A program made the translations under genes and the position numbers. Of a stretch of DNA of 45,620 nucleotides, positions 15,523 through 23,743 are shown piece after piece (within the stretch, counting starts at the first letter, position 1; each line of letters begins with the position of its first letter). The notes beneath the pieces were generated by a model. The model was given only the letters and a program-made list of their open reading frames with translations, was not told the DNA's origin and did no database searches. This DNA comes from UBA927 sp964367095 (GTDB lineage: Bacteria; Patescibacteriota; Microgenomatia; UBA10105; UBA927), in assembly GCA_964367095.1 (NCBI GenBank), contig CAYIXE010000003.1, positions 1-45,620 of the forward strand. The letters are read 5' to 3'.

Positions 15523-17676
15523 ATGGCAAACGAACAACTATTGGGCGAATTTGTTACCAACCTGCTTGACGATTTGCAATCAGGCGCTATTACTGCTGAA
15601 GAGGCGATTATAGCGTCTTCTCAATATGAATATGTCCGCTCTTTGTTCTCACAACGCGCTCAAGATTTGGCAGAGGCAACCGCCAGTGGCGATGAAGCGC
15701 TAAAAAATTCTCTTGTGTCCATGTTTTCTCAAACGAAAGGTCGCCTCGCCGAACTACCTGCTTTTTCTTCACAAACACCCGACATTTTGCGGGATGAAAA
15801 ACAAACACGTGATACTGCAACCCTTGAGCGCGCTGCTTTTGCAGCGATACGGAAAGAAACAAAAATAAAAATCTCCTCGCGCAAACAGACGCGGCGAGAA
15901 TTCATACACGCTCTTGTAAATCAGTACAGCGCACGAACCAACAGCCCTATTTCTGAAGCAAAAATGGATTCTTTGGTAGATTCAGCGCTTGCTGGTGCAT
16001 CAAAAGAACAATCTTCTCAAGGAGCAAAACAACACTTCATAAAAGACCTCTCGCAAAAATTTGGGGCTTCTGATTCAACGTTTGAAAAAACTCTTGGGTC
16101 TTTGGTCTCCGAAGACGCCACTGATGCTATCGCGGGGTCATGGAAAGATGTTCAAATTGAAAAAGAAGCACTTGTCACCCTGTTTACCCACTCTGATTTG
16201 TCTCGTCCGGATGTGATCGCTGACGTGTTTATTCACGCAAGCGACAAAGAAAATCTCTCTGACGTCTCGGCACATGCCACAAAACTAGCACAAACTGCGG
16301 GTGCAATTTCGGCTCTTGGCACAAAACATCCAACGATAAAAGGGTCTTTTTTTTCAAGCTCAAACACAAAAGGCGTAGTTAAGGGTCTGCAGCAAGCGGC
16401 CGATGGAATACTCTCTCTTGTCGGAGAACCGCTTCGAGAAATAATTATTAAAGAAAAAATAAACGGGGTAATTCGTTCTATCTTAACAAATACTAATCAG
16501 CTGGCGGACAAATTAGGAGAACAATTTGTCCAATCGTCAGTATTTGGATTTATCTCGCAAAATATCCTTAAAAATACTAACGAAAAACCTTCAATGTCCC
16601 AGTCCACGGCAGTATTTGGCGATGTGTTTTCAAGTATATTTCGCGGGCCCCTTAATATTGCCACGGCGCGGGGCGCTCAAAACCACGTCTATGATTACTT
16701 GGTACTTGCAAGAGCAAGTAGCAACGCGCCAAAAGGCTTTTCTTTTTTAGGCACAAACATTATGCCCTGGCACCTTGGTTCTTTGCACGCTGAATACTTG
16801 CTGGCAACAAAAAGAGGGGCGGCTGGTCGGGGGAGCTGGCGTCCATCATTTGTATTACAAAGCCTGCAAGGCCTTACTTCTCTTGCTGGCAACACTCTCA
16901 CTACTGTTTTTGACCGGTTCGTAGGCTTTGTGTTTTCTGGCTCTTCACTTTCGCGACAAATCCATGCGTCTCGGAGAGCCGCAGCTATGCCCCTCCCACT
17001 TTCTGAAGATCTTCCGCTTCTTCTTGCAATCGTTGTCGTTGCAACGATAGTTCTTCTCTACGTTTTCCCAACATTTTTTAATATCCCCCACCTCTCAATG
17101 ACCCAAAAAATGAGTGCTCTTTTAGCGTCTCTTAATAACGGAAAAGGAGGCGTGGATAACGAACCGAGAAGCCCCAATGTTGCAGCAACAACTTTTACAT
17201 GCTCGTGGTCTGGGCCAAATCCCCCTCCTTCTCCAATAAGCGTGTGCCCCGCACACGCACCAATAAGCCAAGGCCCTTTTAGCGCTAGCGGCTCACACAA
17301 GAATCTAAACGCGTATGATCTTGCCGCCCCGCAGGGAACTTCCGTGCTTGCAGCGCACGGGGGCTATGTCGTGTCATATTATAATGCGTATGCCCCAAAC
17401 CAATTTGTCGACAAAAGCTATGGAAATAATGTTGTTCTCATAGGGACAAATCCCGCAACAGGAAAAACTTTTTGTACAAACTACGCACATTTACTTGGCG
17501 TATCTCCTCTCGTAGTAAGTAATGCAGGAAAACCAATTTTTGTCCCGGCCGGAGAAATTCTTGGTTATGTTGATACAACGGGATATACTTATGGATATGC
17601 GGGCAAAGGAACAGGAACACATTTACATTTTGGTTATAATCAGTCTGGGCCATTTTTGCCCCCAGGGTGTCCATAA
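15523..17676 (+). CDS. T4SS-locus membrane protein with C-terminal M23/LytM-like peptidase domain
   Basis: A 717-residue protein. Residues 1-490 are largely helical, polar and unrecognised. One membrane helix lies near 503-525 (LLLAIVVVATIVLLYVF). The C-terminal domain (about 580-717) resembles M23 metallopeptidases: H-K-N-L-N-A-Y-D-L-A-A-P supplies a first His and the Asp, and GTHLHFG near 698-704 is the HxH signature. The first His-to-Asp spacing (six residues between) is longer than the usual H-x-x-x-D, as in some divergent members. M23 enzymes cut peptide cross-links in peptidoglycan, so this protein could open the wall for the T4SS apparatus. It starts seven bases after virB4 and belongs to the same operon. 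Confidence 0.75.
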   Translation: MANEQLLGEFVTNLLDDLQSGAITAEEAIIASSQYEYVRSLFSQRAQDLAEATASGDEALKNSLVSMFSQTKGRLAELPAFSSQTPDILRDEKQTRDTATLERAAFAAIRKETKIKISSRKQTRREFIHALVNQYSARTNSPISEAKMDSLVDSALAGASKEQSSQGAKQHFIKDLSQKFGASDSTFEKTLGSLVSEDATDAIAGSWKDVQIEKEALVTLFTHSDLSRPDVIADVFIHASDKENLSDVSAHATKLAQTAGAISALGTKHPTIKGSFFSSSNTKGVVKGLQQAADGILSLVGEPLREIIIKEKINGVIRSILTNTNQLADKLGEQFVQSSVFGFISQNILKNTNEKPSMSQSTAVFGDVFSSIFRGPLNIATARGAQNHVYDYLVLARASSNAPKGFSFLGTNIMPWHLGSLHAEYLLATKRGAAGRGSWRPSFVLQSLQGLTSLAGNTLTTVFDRFVGFVFSGSSLSRQIHASRRAAAMPLPLSEDLPLLLAIVVVATIVLLYVFPTFFNIPHLSMTQKMSALLASLNNGKGGVDNEPRSPNVAATTFTCSWSGPNPPPSPISVCPAHAPISQGPFSASGSHKNLNAYDLAAPQGTSVLAAHGGYVVSYYNAYAPNQFVDKSYGNNVVLIGTNPATGKTFCTNYAHLLGVSPLVVSNAGKPIFVPAGEILGYVDTTGYTYGYAGKGTGTHLHFGYNQSGPFLPPGCP

Positions 17677-17679
17677 AAT

Positions 17680-18672
17680 ATGAACAAAAAAAAATTTATG
17701 ATCATAATCATGGTGGTTATTGCATCGCTGCTGACTTGGGCGTTTTTTGGTCGCTCAACTAAGCCTCCTGTAAACACGGCTGTCCCACCCTCGATAATCC
17801 TGTCGCCAATCGACGCGCCTTTTTTGCCTACTGTCCCCAACGGTGGAAATGAGCAATATACAAACATCCCAAGACTTACATTTCAGACAACTATGCCTGG
17901 GTACACTTTCGAAAAATCAAACTTTGTAGGAAAAAACATAAATACCGTTGTCTCTGCGTTTAATTATAATAAACCACTAACAACTATTGAGGGGGCAAAG
18001 ACTAAATATCATTTTGGAAACTCTGGGCTGCAATCCGTCATTATTAGTGATCAGCCCCCAACGTTCTCATATGATGTCGCAACTCTTTCAGGAAAAACAG
18101 TTTCTTCGGACATTCCTTGGTATGAAAACTCTGTGTCTTCACTTGTGTACGAAAAAAATATTATTCCCTCAATATTTAAATTAGAACACCCTACTGTTTC
18201 ATATATTTCACCAATAGACAGCACTCCACACAGGGCCACTCCTCAATCCGCAACTGTTATACAATTGGATTTTGAGCTTTCCCTCAATGGCTTTCCCGTG
18301 TTTGTAAACAACGCTGCGGCTTCGCCTTTAACGGCGCGTTTTGATGGAGACAGGTCCCTATTACAACTTCGTGGTTATTTGTTTCCTTCAGTGAGCACGA
18401 CCCAGTCTATTGTTGGGTTAATTTCATATGAAGAGGCGGTAAACCGGCTAACGTCAAACAGTGGGGTTCTTACGAGCGCAACCACTACAAGCAACGAAAA
18501 TATTGCCTCTGAACAAGCGCCGAAACAAATAGAAGTATCAAGGGTTCGGCTTGGATATCTCTATGAATATTCCTTACAACAGTTTTCGCCTGTGTTTGTC
18601 TTTTTGGGTTCGGGCGTACTTGACAACAAAGACGTTGTTATTACAACAACCGTTGTTTCTGCTCTTCCGTGA
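17680..18672 (+). CDS. Membrane-anchored protein of unknown function, last gene of the T4SS operon
   Basis: A 330-residue protein with a basic start (MNKKKF) and one membrane helix at residues 6-24. The remainder is a hydrophilic, Thr/Ser/Pro-rich, probably extracytoplasmic region with beta-sheet character. I recognise no domain and see no lipobox cysteine. It follows the M23-like gene after three bases and ends two bases before the convergent dnaN stop, so there is no room for a separate terminator. Co-transcription suggests a role on the outer side of the T4SS-like apparatus, by inference only. Confidence 0.75.
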   Translation: MNKKKFMIIIMVVIASLLTWAFFGRSTKPPVNTAVPPSIILSPIDAPFLPTVPNGGNEQYTNIPRLTFQTTMPGYTFEKSNFVGKNINTVVSAFNYNKPLTTIEGAKTKYHFGNSGLQSVIISDQPPTFSYDVATLSGKTVSSDIPWYENSVSSLVYEKNIIPSIFKLEHPTVSYISPIDSTPHRATPQSATVIQLDFELSLNGFPVFVNNAAASPLTARFDGDRSLLQLRGYLFPSVSTTQSIVGLISYEEAVNRLTSNSGVLTSATTTSNENIASEQAPKQIEVSRVRLGYLYEYSLQQFSPVFVFLGSGVLDNKDVVITTTVVSALP

Positions 18673-18674
18673 CA

Positions 18675-19781
18675 CTACCCGCTAATTCTCACTGGCATTA
18701 TGATATGAATTTGACCCTCGTCTTTGGGTGACTTAAAAACCCCAGGGTTTAGAGCGCCGGTCATTTCAAAAAGCACGTCTTCTTCCATGATGTTTGAAAG
18801 ATACTCGATAAGAAACCTTGAATTAAATGCGATTTCTCCCCCGTCTCCATCTATTTTCGCATCTACGTCTACAGTATTTCCTCCTGTTTGGGGAGCGTTT
18901 GCCGAGACGGTAATTTTTTGCTTGGCAAAGCTTAGTTTTATGATGTTTGCGTTGTCCCGGGCAAAAATAGCTGCGGACTTGGCCGCATGTAAAAGCAATT
19001 CTTTGTCGACCAGGGTTCTTGTTGTGAAGTTTTTTGGGATAATTCTTTCAAAAGATGGATATTCTCCGGAAAGAAGACGGGTAAAAAGAGAGGTTTCTCC
19101 TATCTTAAACCCTATTTGCTTGTCGGTCAGGTTGCTTACAACAAGCTCTTGATCCTCTTTCTCTTCCTGACACATTTTAACAACTTCAAAAAGCGCCTTT
19201 GCCGGAATTACCACCCCCTCTTCAAGTGCTAATGCCGTGTGGACGTGTCGCACAGAAAGTCTGTACCCGTCCGTTGCCGCAAGAATTATTCCTTCTTCAT
19301 CTTTTTTTACCTTAACCCCGGTTAGCACGGGGCGCCCTTCGTCTGTCGCTGCTGCAAATAACACGGAAGATATTGCCTCTATAAACGCCTTTTTGTCTGT
19401 TTTAGCACTCCCTTTTTCTTCAAAGCTTGGTGTTTGTGGAAACTCTGCCACTGGGGCCGTAGGGATGTTGGCTTTGTACGTTCCACAAGACACGGTGAGG
19501 CTTCCGTCTTCAAACGTCATTGTGACTGTCGACTGGGGAAGCGTCGCGACAAACTCTGTCAATAATCGTGCAGGCACACATACTTCTCCTTCTTTTTGTA
19601 TTTTTCCTCCGGCCCACATGGATATTGTTGTCTCCATGTTTGTGGCGGTCATCTCGATGCCGTCTTTGGTGGCCTTCATTTTAATATTTTGGAGGATTGG
19701 TAGTTGTGGACGGGGAGGAATTATTCTTCCCACCCGTGTTAAGGCCCTCATAAAATTTTCTTGAAGTATTTGTGTGTTCAT
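18675..19781 (-). CDS. dnaN: DNA polymerase III beta subunit (sliding clamp)
   Basis: A 368-residue protein of normal DnaN length. It begins MNTQILQENFMRALTRVGRIIPPRPQLPILQNIKM, matching the first clamp domain, and ends with the family-typical MPVRISG. Segments GRPVLTGVKVKKDEEGIILAATDGYRLSVR and FNSRFLIEYLSNI are characteristic of the second and third domains. The protein forms the ring that tethers DNA polymerase to DNA. It is separated from dnaA by a 207-base region with DnaA boxes. Both genes run in the same direction, dnaA first, as in most bacteria. Confidence 0.97.
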   Translation of the reverse strand: MNTQILQENFMRALTRVGRIIPPRPQLPILQNIKMKATKDGIEMTATNMETTISMWAGGKIQKEGEVCVPARLLTEFVATLPQSTVTMTFEDGSLTVSCGTYKANIPTAPVAEFPQTPSFEEKGSAKTDKKAFIEAISSVLFAAATDEGRPVLTGVKVKKDEEGIILAATDGYRLSVRHVHTALALEEGVVIPAKALFEVVKMCQEEKEDQELVVSNLTDKQIGFKIGETSLFTRLLSGEYPSFERIIPKNFTTRTLVDKELLLHAAKSAAIFARDNANIIKLSFAKQKITVSANAPQTGGNTVDVDAKIDGDGGEIAFNSRFLIEYLSNIMEEDVLFEMTGALNPGVFKSPKDEGQIHIIMPVRISG

Positions 19782-19988
19782 TTGCTTGGTTGTTTAATAA
19801 ATTATTTTAATAGTAGTAGTAAATAGAAATAGGTGTGGAAAAGTGTATGGTTTTTATGATTGCGTGTCAATGACGGGAAAAAACACACTTTTTAAGTGTG
19901 GAAAAGGCTACAAAAAGAAGCAATAATTGTGGATAAAAATGTGGATAAAAAGAGGTTAATTGTGGAAAAGTGGAAAAGAGAAAAGTAG
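19782..19988. other. oriC: Probable replication origin (oriC) between dnaA and dnaN
   Basis: Two consensus DnaA boxes TGTGGATAA occur at 19928-19936 and 19940-19948, 12 bases apart. Near-matches TGTGGAAAA occur at 19834-19842, 19899-19907 and 19961-19969. A tract of TAG/AAA-type triplets at 19811-19832 sits directly next to the box at 19834, in the orientation known for DnaA-trio unwinding elements. AT-rich DNA lies beyond it (19790-19810). The boxes and tract are seen in sequence; origin function is inferred from this arrangement. Confidence 0.75.
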
Positions 19989-21347
19989 TTAGACCCATAG
20001 TTTTTGTTTTATCCCCAACATCGCGTTTCGAAGGTGTTCATTTGTGGACAAATCCTTTGTAATGGTTTCTACACCATGCATGATGGTTGTGTGGTCGCGT
20101 CCACCCAAAAGGCCACCGATGTCTTGGTACGTAAGGCCAAGTTCTGTTTTTGCTATATACATAAATATCTGTCGCGGCCTTGCTATGGGCCTGTCGCGTT
20201 TCGGGCCCCGAAGTTGTGTGCTTTTGATTTCGTAATACGCTGCTACCGCATCCAAAACCTCCTGCGGATTTACGCGCCTGGTTGATTTGTTTGCTTGGCC
20301 CGCGGAAAGAGGCTTGGTGTTTAGGATTGCCGAGATGAGTTCTGGAGTAATTGGTTCGTTTTTTGAGGCACTTACTGTGGTAAGGCGGCGCAGGAATCCC
20401 TCTATGGCCCGCGCGTCCATGATGTTGGCGGCGATTAGCTGGGAACAATCATTGGGTACAACAAGCCCAAGCATCACGGCTTTAATGTTTATAATTGCCG
20501 CCCGAAGCTCAAAGTCCGGCTGGGAAATGTCTACAATAAGTCCCCCCTCAAACCGGCTTCGCAGCCTATCTTCAAGCTTTGATATTTCGTGCGGCGGCCT
20601 GTCTGACGTAAGAAGAATTTGTCCGCCTTCACGAAGCACCGCATTGAACGTGTGGAAAAATTCTTCTTGTGCCGTTTGTTTACCAGCTATAAATTGCACG
20701 TCGTCAACCATCAAAAGTTGGGCGCTTCTATATTTTTGTTTAAATTGACGGGCTGTTTTCGTTTGAATTGCTTCAATAATTTCGTTTAAAAATTCTTCTC
20801 CCATGCAATAAACGACCCGAAGGTTGCCCCTTGCAAGCATATTGTTTGCGATGGCGTGCATAAGATGCGTTTTCCCCACCCCCACCCCGCCATAAAGAAA
20901 AAGCGGGTTATATGCAGTTCCCGGACTTTTGGCGACGGCGGTTGCGGCAGCATACGCCAACTGATTGCTGGTTGATACTGCAAAATGATCAAAAGAGAGG
21001 TCCGGGCTTATATGATATCTTCGGGCCACAGAGGCGGCACTCGGTGTTTCAGACGTTGCCGTTTGAGAAAAAAGTGGCCCCAAAGAGGAAGAAGTTTCTT
21101 TTTTGGGGAGCACGGAAAAGACAAGACTCGTATTGCGGCCCGTTTTGTTGTCTAAAATGCTTTTAATCAAGCTGTAATAGCGGGTTTCGGCCAACGTGCG
21201 CATAATAGGACTTGGAAATCCAACAGAGACAACGTCGCCATCCGTTGAGAGAAGCAGAGAGTTTGCAAAATGAGTTTGATACGTGGCTTTTGAAACAGAA
21301 AGCTCTATTTCAGCCAGTACAGATTTCCAAAGTCGAGTAATGTCCAT
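19989..21347 (-). CDS. dnaA: Chromosomal replication initiator protein
   Basis: A 452-residue DnaA. Domain I is at the N-terminus (WKSVLAEIELSVSKATYQTHF). A short linker follows. AAA+ domain III has Walker A GGVGVGKTHLMHAI (about 151-164), Walker B LLMVDDVQFI and sensor residues LTSDRPPHEI. Domain IV has the DNA-binding signature GGRDHTTIMHGVETI near the C-terminus. It binds DnaA boxes at the neighbouring origin and opens the DNA. Its promoter overlaps a consensus DnaA box, suggesting autoregulation. It diverges from the small AbiE-type module at 21456. Confidence 0.97.
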   Translation of the reverse strand: MDITRLWKSVLAEIELSVSKATYQTHFANSLLLSTDGDVVSVGFPSPIMRTLAETRYYSLIKSILDNKTGRNTSLVFSVLPKKETSSSLGPLFSQTATSETPSAASVARRYHISPDLSFDHFAVSTSNQLAYAAATAVAKSPGTAYNPLFLYGGVGVGKTHLMHAIANNMLARGNLRVVYCMGEEFLNEIIEAIQTKTARQFKQKYRSAQLLMVDDVQFIAGKQTAQEEFFHTFNAVLREGGQILLTSDRPPHEISKLEDRLRSRFEGGLIVDISQPDFELRAAIINIKAVMLGLVVPNDCSQLIAANIMDARAIEGFLRRLTTVSASKNEPITPELISAILNTKPLSAGQANKSTRRVNPQEVLDAVAAYYEIKSTQLRGPKRDRPIARPRQIFMYIAKTELGLTYQDIGGLLGGRDHTTIMHGVETITKDLSTNEHLRNAMLGIKQKLWV

Positions 21348-21377
21348 AATATTGGGGCAAGAAGCAGTGTGGAAAAG

Positions 21378-21414
21378 TTATCCACATCCTACGGAATCAG
21401 CAATGTTTTGTCAA
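21378..21414 (-). promoter_or_regulatory. dnaA promoter overlapping a DnaA box
   Basis: On the minus strand: TTGACA (21414-21409), 17 bp, TAGGAT (21391-21386). A perfect DnaA box, TTATCCACA on the plus strand at 21378-21386, touches the last base of the -10 and covers the start-site region. The layout fits repression of dnaA by DnaA. The leader to the ATG at 21347 is about 30 bases. Confidence 0.7.
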
Positions 21415-21442
21415 GAAGATGACCAGACGATCGCAGATGCGG

Positions 21443-21448
21443 TATAAT
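21443..21448 (+). promoter_or_regulatory. -10 box of the AbiE-type module, apparently leaderless
   Basis: TATAAT at 21443-21448 is followed by seven bases and the ATG at 21456. No convincing -35 was found at 17 bp. Confidence 0.45.
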
Positions 21449-21455
21449 ACTCTAT

Positions 21456-21776
21456 ATGAATGATGTCACATTGCCAGACCGAATTCCCCCTTCTCTCTAT
21501 CGATTTTTCTGGGATGTAGATTCGGCAAAAGTGAATCCGCGCACTTCTCCAGACTATGTCATCAATCGGCTTTTAGACAAAGGAAATCTTGAAGCTGCGC
21601 GGTGGGTCTTGCATGCCATGCCGCGTCAGATTGTTATTGATGTGTTTAAAAAACGACGTGATTTTTCACCGCGTACTGGCGTGTTTTGGGCGCGGTATTT
21701 AGAAATTTCTGAAAAGGAGGTCGCATGTTTGAATCCGTCTTACCTCAAGGCGCGCAGACAGCACTGGCCGTATTAG
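21456..21776 (+). CDS. DUF6922-like partner of an AbiEii-type toxin
   Basis: A 106-residue protein with the pattern PPSLYRFFWDVDSAKVNP, then DYVINRLLDKGNLEAARWVL, then SPRTGVFWARYL. This is what I know of DUF6922 proteins encoded immediately before AbiEii/AbiGii-type nucleotidyltransferases. It probably plays the antitoxin or adaptor part of a two-gene module. It overlaps the downstream gene by 52 bases in another frame; because both frames code plausible proteins and the second gene has its own strong ribosome site, the overlap looks genuine and not a frameshift. The module lies between dnaA and the murL/murD2 pair. Confidence 0.72.
   Translation: MNDVTLPDRIPPSLYRFFWDVDSAKVNPRTSPDYVINRLLDKGNLEAARWVLHAMPRQIVIDVFKKRRDFSPRTGVFWARYLEISEKEVACLNPSYLKARRQHWPY
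21713..21720 (+). promoter_or_regulatory. Strong Shine-Dalgarno for the AbiEii-like gene
   Basis: The sequence AAAGGAGG at 21713-21720 lies four bases before the ATG at 21725, within the end of the upstream gene. It fixes the start of the nucleotidyltransferase. It stands out because many genes in this window have no recognisable ribosome site. Confidence 0.6.
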
Positions 21777-22360
21777 GCAAAAGCGGTATCGTACAGGATG
21801 GATATTTGGCCGGTGGCACGGCGTTAGCACTTCAAATGGGGCATCGGCAATCGGTGGACTTTGATTTTTTTTCTGAGAAAGCCTTTGATGCGCTAGAAAT
21901 GAGCCGCTCTTTACAGGCGCTCGGTTCGTTTAAAGAGGATACGGTAGAAAAAAATACGCTCCTAGGTACGTTCAATTCTGTTAAATATAGTTATTTTTAT
22001 TACCCGTACCCGATGATTCAGGCCACAGTGAAATATGTAGAAGTTTCACTTGCACACATACACGATATTGCAGCCATGAAGCTTGTTGCGATAACTGATC
22101 GGAATACAAAAAAGGACTTTATTGATTTGTATACATTGGTGAACCACGGTGTTTCGATAGACAAGATGTTTTCTCTTTACGACAAAAAATATCATGTATT
22201 TGACGCAAATACATTTACGCTGATAAAAAGTATGACGTTTTTTCTTGATGCAGACACTGATGATATGCCAGCTATGCTTACGCCCGTATCGTGGGAAGAG
22301 ATAAAGAAATTTTTTTCTGCAGAAGCTGTTCGGTTGGGGAAGAAATATTTAGAAGATTAA
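21725..22360 (+). CDS. AbiEii/AbiGii-family nucleotidyltransferase toxin
   Basis: A 211-residue protein with the nucleotidyltransferase signature GYLAGGTALALQMGHRQSVDFDFFSE (described here in two parts: GGTALALQ about residues 22-29 and VDFDFF about 36-41). It has the two catalytic Asp residues and a downstream MKLVAITDRNTKKDFIDLYTL helix typical of AbiEii toxins. Known members (type IV toxin-antitoxin or phage-abortive modules) modify tRNA acceptor ends or other targets. It is paired with the DUF6922-like gene just upstream. Whether it acts in phage defence or plasmid-like maintenance cannot be told. Confidence 0.82.
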   Translation: MFESVLPQGAQTALAVLGKSGIVQDGYLAGGTALALQMGHRQSVDFDFFSEKAFDALEMSRSLQALGSFKEDTVEKNTLLGTFNSVKYSYFYYPYPMIQATVKYVEVSLAHIHDIAAMKLVAITDRNTKKDFIDLYTLVNHGVSIDKMFSLYDKKYHVFDANTFTLIKSMTFFLDADTDDMPAMLTPVSWEEIKKFFSAEAVRLGKKYLED

Positions 22361-22372
22361 TACATTGCATTT

Positions 22373-23743
22373 ATGAGCATTGAAGAATTGCGTTTCAAAC
22401 ATCCACGCTTGGTATACCGTTCATACGATATTTTGTCTCATGAGGGAGGGACGACTATAACCTATGATTTTCTTCTTGAACCTGATATTTGGTTTCATCC
22501 CACAATAACAATTCCCCATAATGAAGCGTTTGATTCCAAACTATTTGAAAATTTTATTTTCCATATGGGTCTTTTAGAGGCCATGAGCTATTGGAAGCTT
22601 GCCTGTCCCAGAGAGCTGGTTATTGATGCGGGTCCTCTAGGCCCCACGGGAAAAAGATTTATTGAGGATCTCTTTCTTCATGGGCTTGGAGAATTTTATT
22701 ATACAAACGGAATAGATTTTACGATAGAAAACTTTGTTACTATTCTTTCAACGAGTGAAAAAGAAAAACCAGCTATTGATATAGCGACAAAACCTATTGA
22801 CCTTGTGTTGGTAGGAGGCGGTAAAGACTCGGCACTTCTTCTGTCCCTTTTGGCAAAAAGCGGCAGAATGATTAAGCCACTCGTGGTAAACCCGTCCACA
22901 GCAGCGTTAGAAATAATCCGTTCTTTATGCCTGTCTGATCCAATCGTGGTTACCCGAACACTCGATCCAAAACTTCTTGAATTAAATAAGAACGGTTATT
23001 TAAACGGACACACTCCATTCTCAGCTCTCTTGTCTTTCGTTGGCGTGACGGTTGCAGTGCTTTTTGGGTATGAAAATGTGATTGTAGCAAACGAACAAAG
23101 CGCAAATGAAGGAAATGTTATGTATAAAGGTATCGAGATAAACCATCAGTATTCTAAGTCATTGCGATATGAAAATCTGTTTCGTGAATATCTGCACAAA
23201 GCATTGACGCCGTCCATTTCATATTTTAGTGCCATGCGGCCATTTCATGATATTCAAATGAGCAAGATGTTTTCTCGTGTACCGGAACTCTTGCCGGTTT
23301 TTCGAAGTTGTAATACGCTGCGTGCTGTCAATATGTGGTGCGGCAATTGCGCCAAATGTGCATTTACATATCTTACCCTTTTTCCATTTGTTGCATATGA
23401 AAAAATGATGCAAATATTTGGTGATGATTATTATAAAAGACCCGCAATACTTCAATTTATTCGGGAGCTCGTAGGTGTAATACCCATAAAGCCGTTTGAA
23501 TGTGTGGGGACACGAGAAGAAGCGAAATTAGCGCTACTTCTTTCTTTGAAATCATATGAACAAGTAGGCAGAGAGATTCCGGAGGGACTCTTGCGTATAA
23601 AGACAGAGGCGGGATTTCAAGATGGCGACGCGGCGCAATTATCTCTGCATTTTTTTGATCACACAAGCGATATGCACAATGTGCCTGATGAGCACTTGAC
23701 ACTTATCATGGATGCGTGGATCAAATCACAGGAGAAGCAATGA
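22373..23743 (+). CDS. murL: UDP-N-acetylmuramoyl-L-alanyl-L-glutamate epimerase (MurL-like)
   Basis: A 456-residue protein. The centre has a PP-loop-like ATP motif, LVLVGGGKDSALLLSLL (about residues 143-159). A later NEQSANEGN segment follows, and a Cys cluster, WCGNCAKCAFTYL, near 322-334. This combination matches MurL as known from Xanthomonas, which uses ATP to convert UDP-MurNAc-L-Ala-L-Glu to the D-Glu form. The next gene, overlapping by four bases (ATGA), is a MurD-type ligase, the same pairing (MurD2-MurL) known there. Together they would replace glutamate racemase plus classical MurD. Family recognition is from memory of motifs and is strengthened by context. Confidence 0.78.
   Translation: MSIEELRFKHPRLVYRSYDILSHEGGTTITYDFLLEPDIWFHPTITIPHNEAFDSKLFENFIFHMGLLEAMSYWKLACPRELVIDAGPLGPTGKRFIEDLFLHGLGEFYYTNGIDFTIENFVTILSTSEKEKPAIDIATKPIDLVLVGGGKDSALLLSLLAKSGRMIKPLVVNPSTAALEIIRSLCLSDPIVVTRTLDPKLLELNKNGYLNGHTPFSALLSFVGVTVAVLFGYENVIVANEQSANEGNVMYKGIEINHQYSKSLRYENLFREYLHKALTPSISYFSAMRPFHDIQMSKMFSRVPELLPVFRSCNTLRAVNMWCGNCAKCAFTYLTLFPFVAYEKMMQIFGDDYYKRPAILQFIRELVGVIPIKPFECVGTREEAKLALLLSLKSYEQVGREIPEGLLRIKTEAGFQDGDAAQLSLHFFDHTSDMHNVPDEHLTLIMDAWIKSQEKQ

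Noticed and set aside
19237..19764. Plus-strand ORF of 175 codons opposite dnaN
   Set aside because: It lies wholly antisense to a conserved housekeeping gene and has no family pattern, so it is a shadow frame.
21725..21776. Frameshift between the DUF6922-like and AbiEii-like genes
   Set aside because: The second gene has its own AAAGGAGG ribosome site and a complete family N-terminus, and the first gene ends as expected, so overlapping genes are the better reading.
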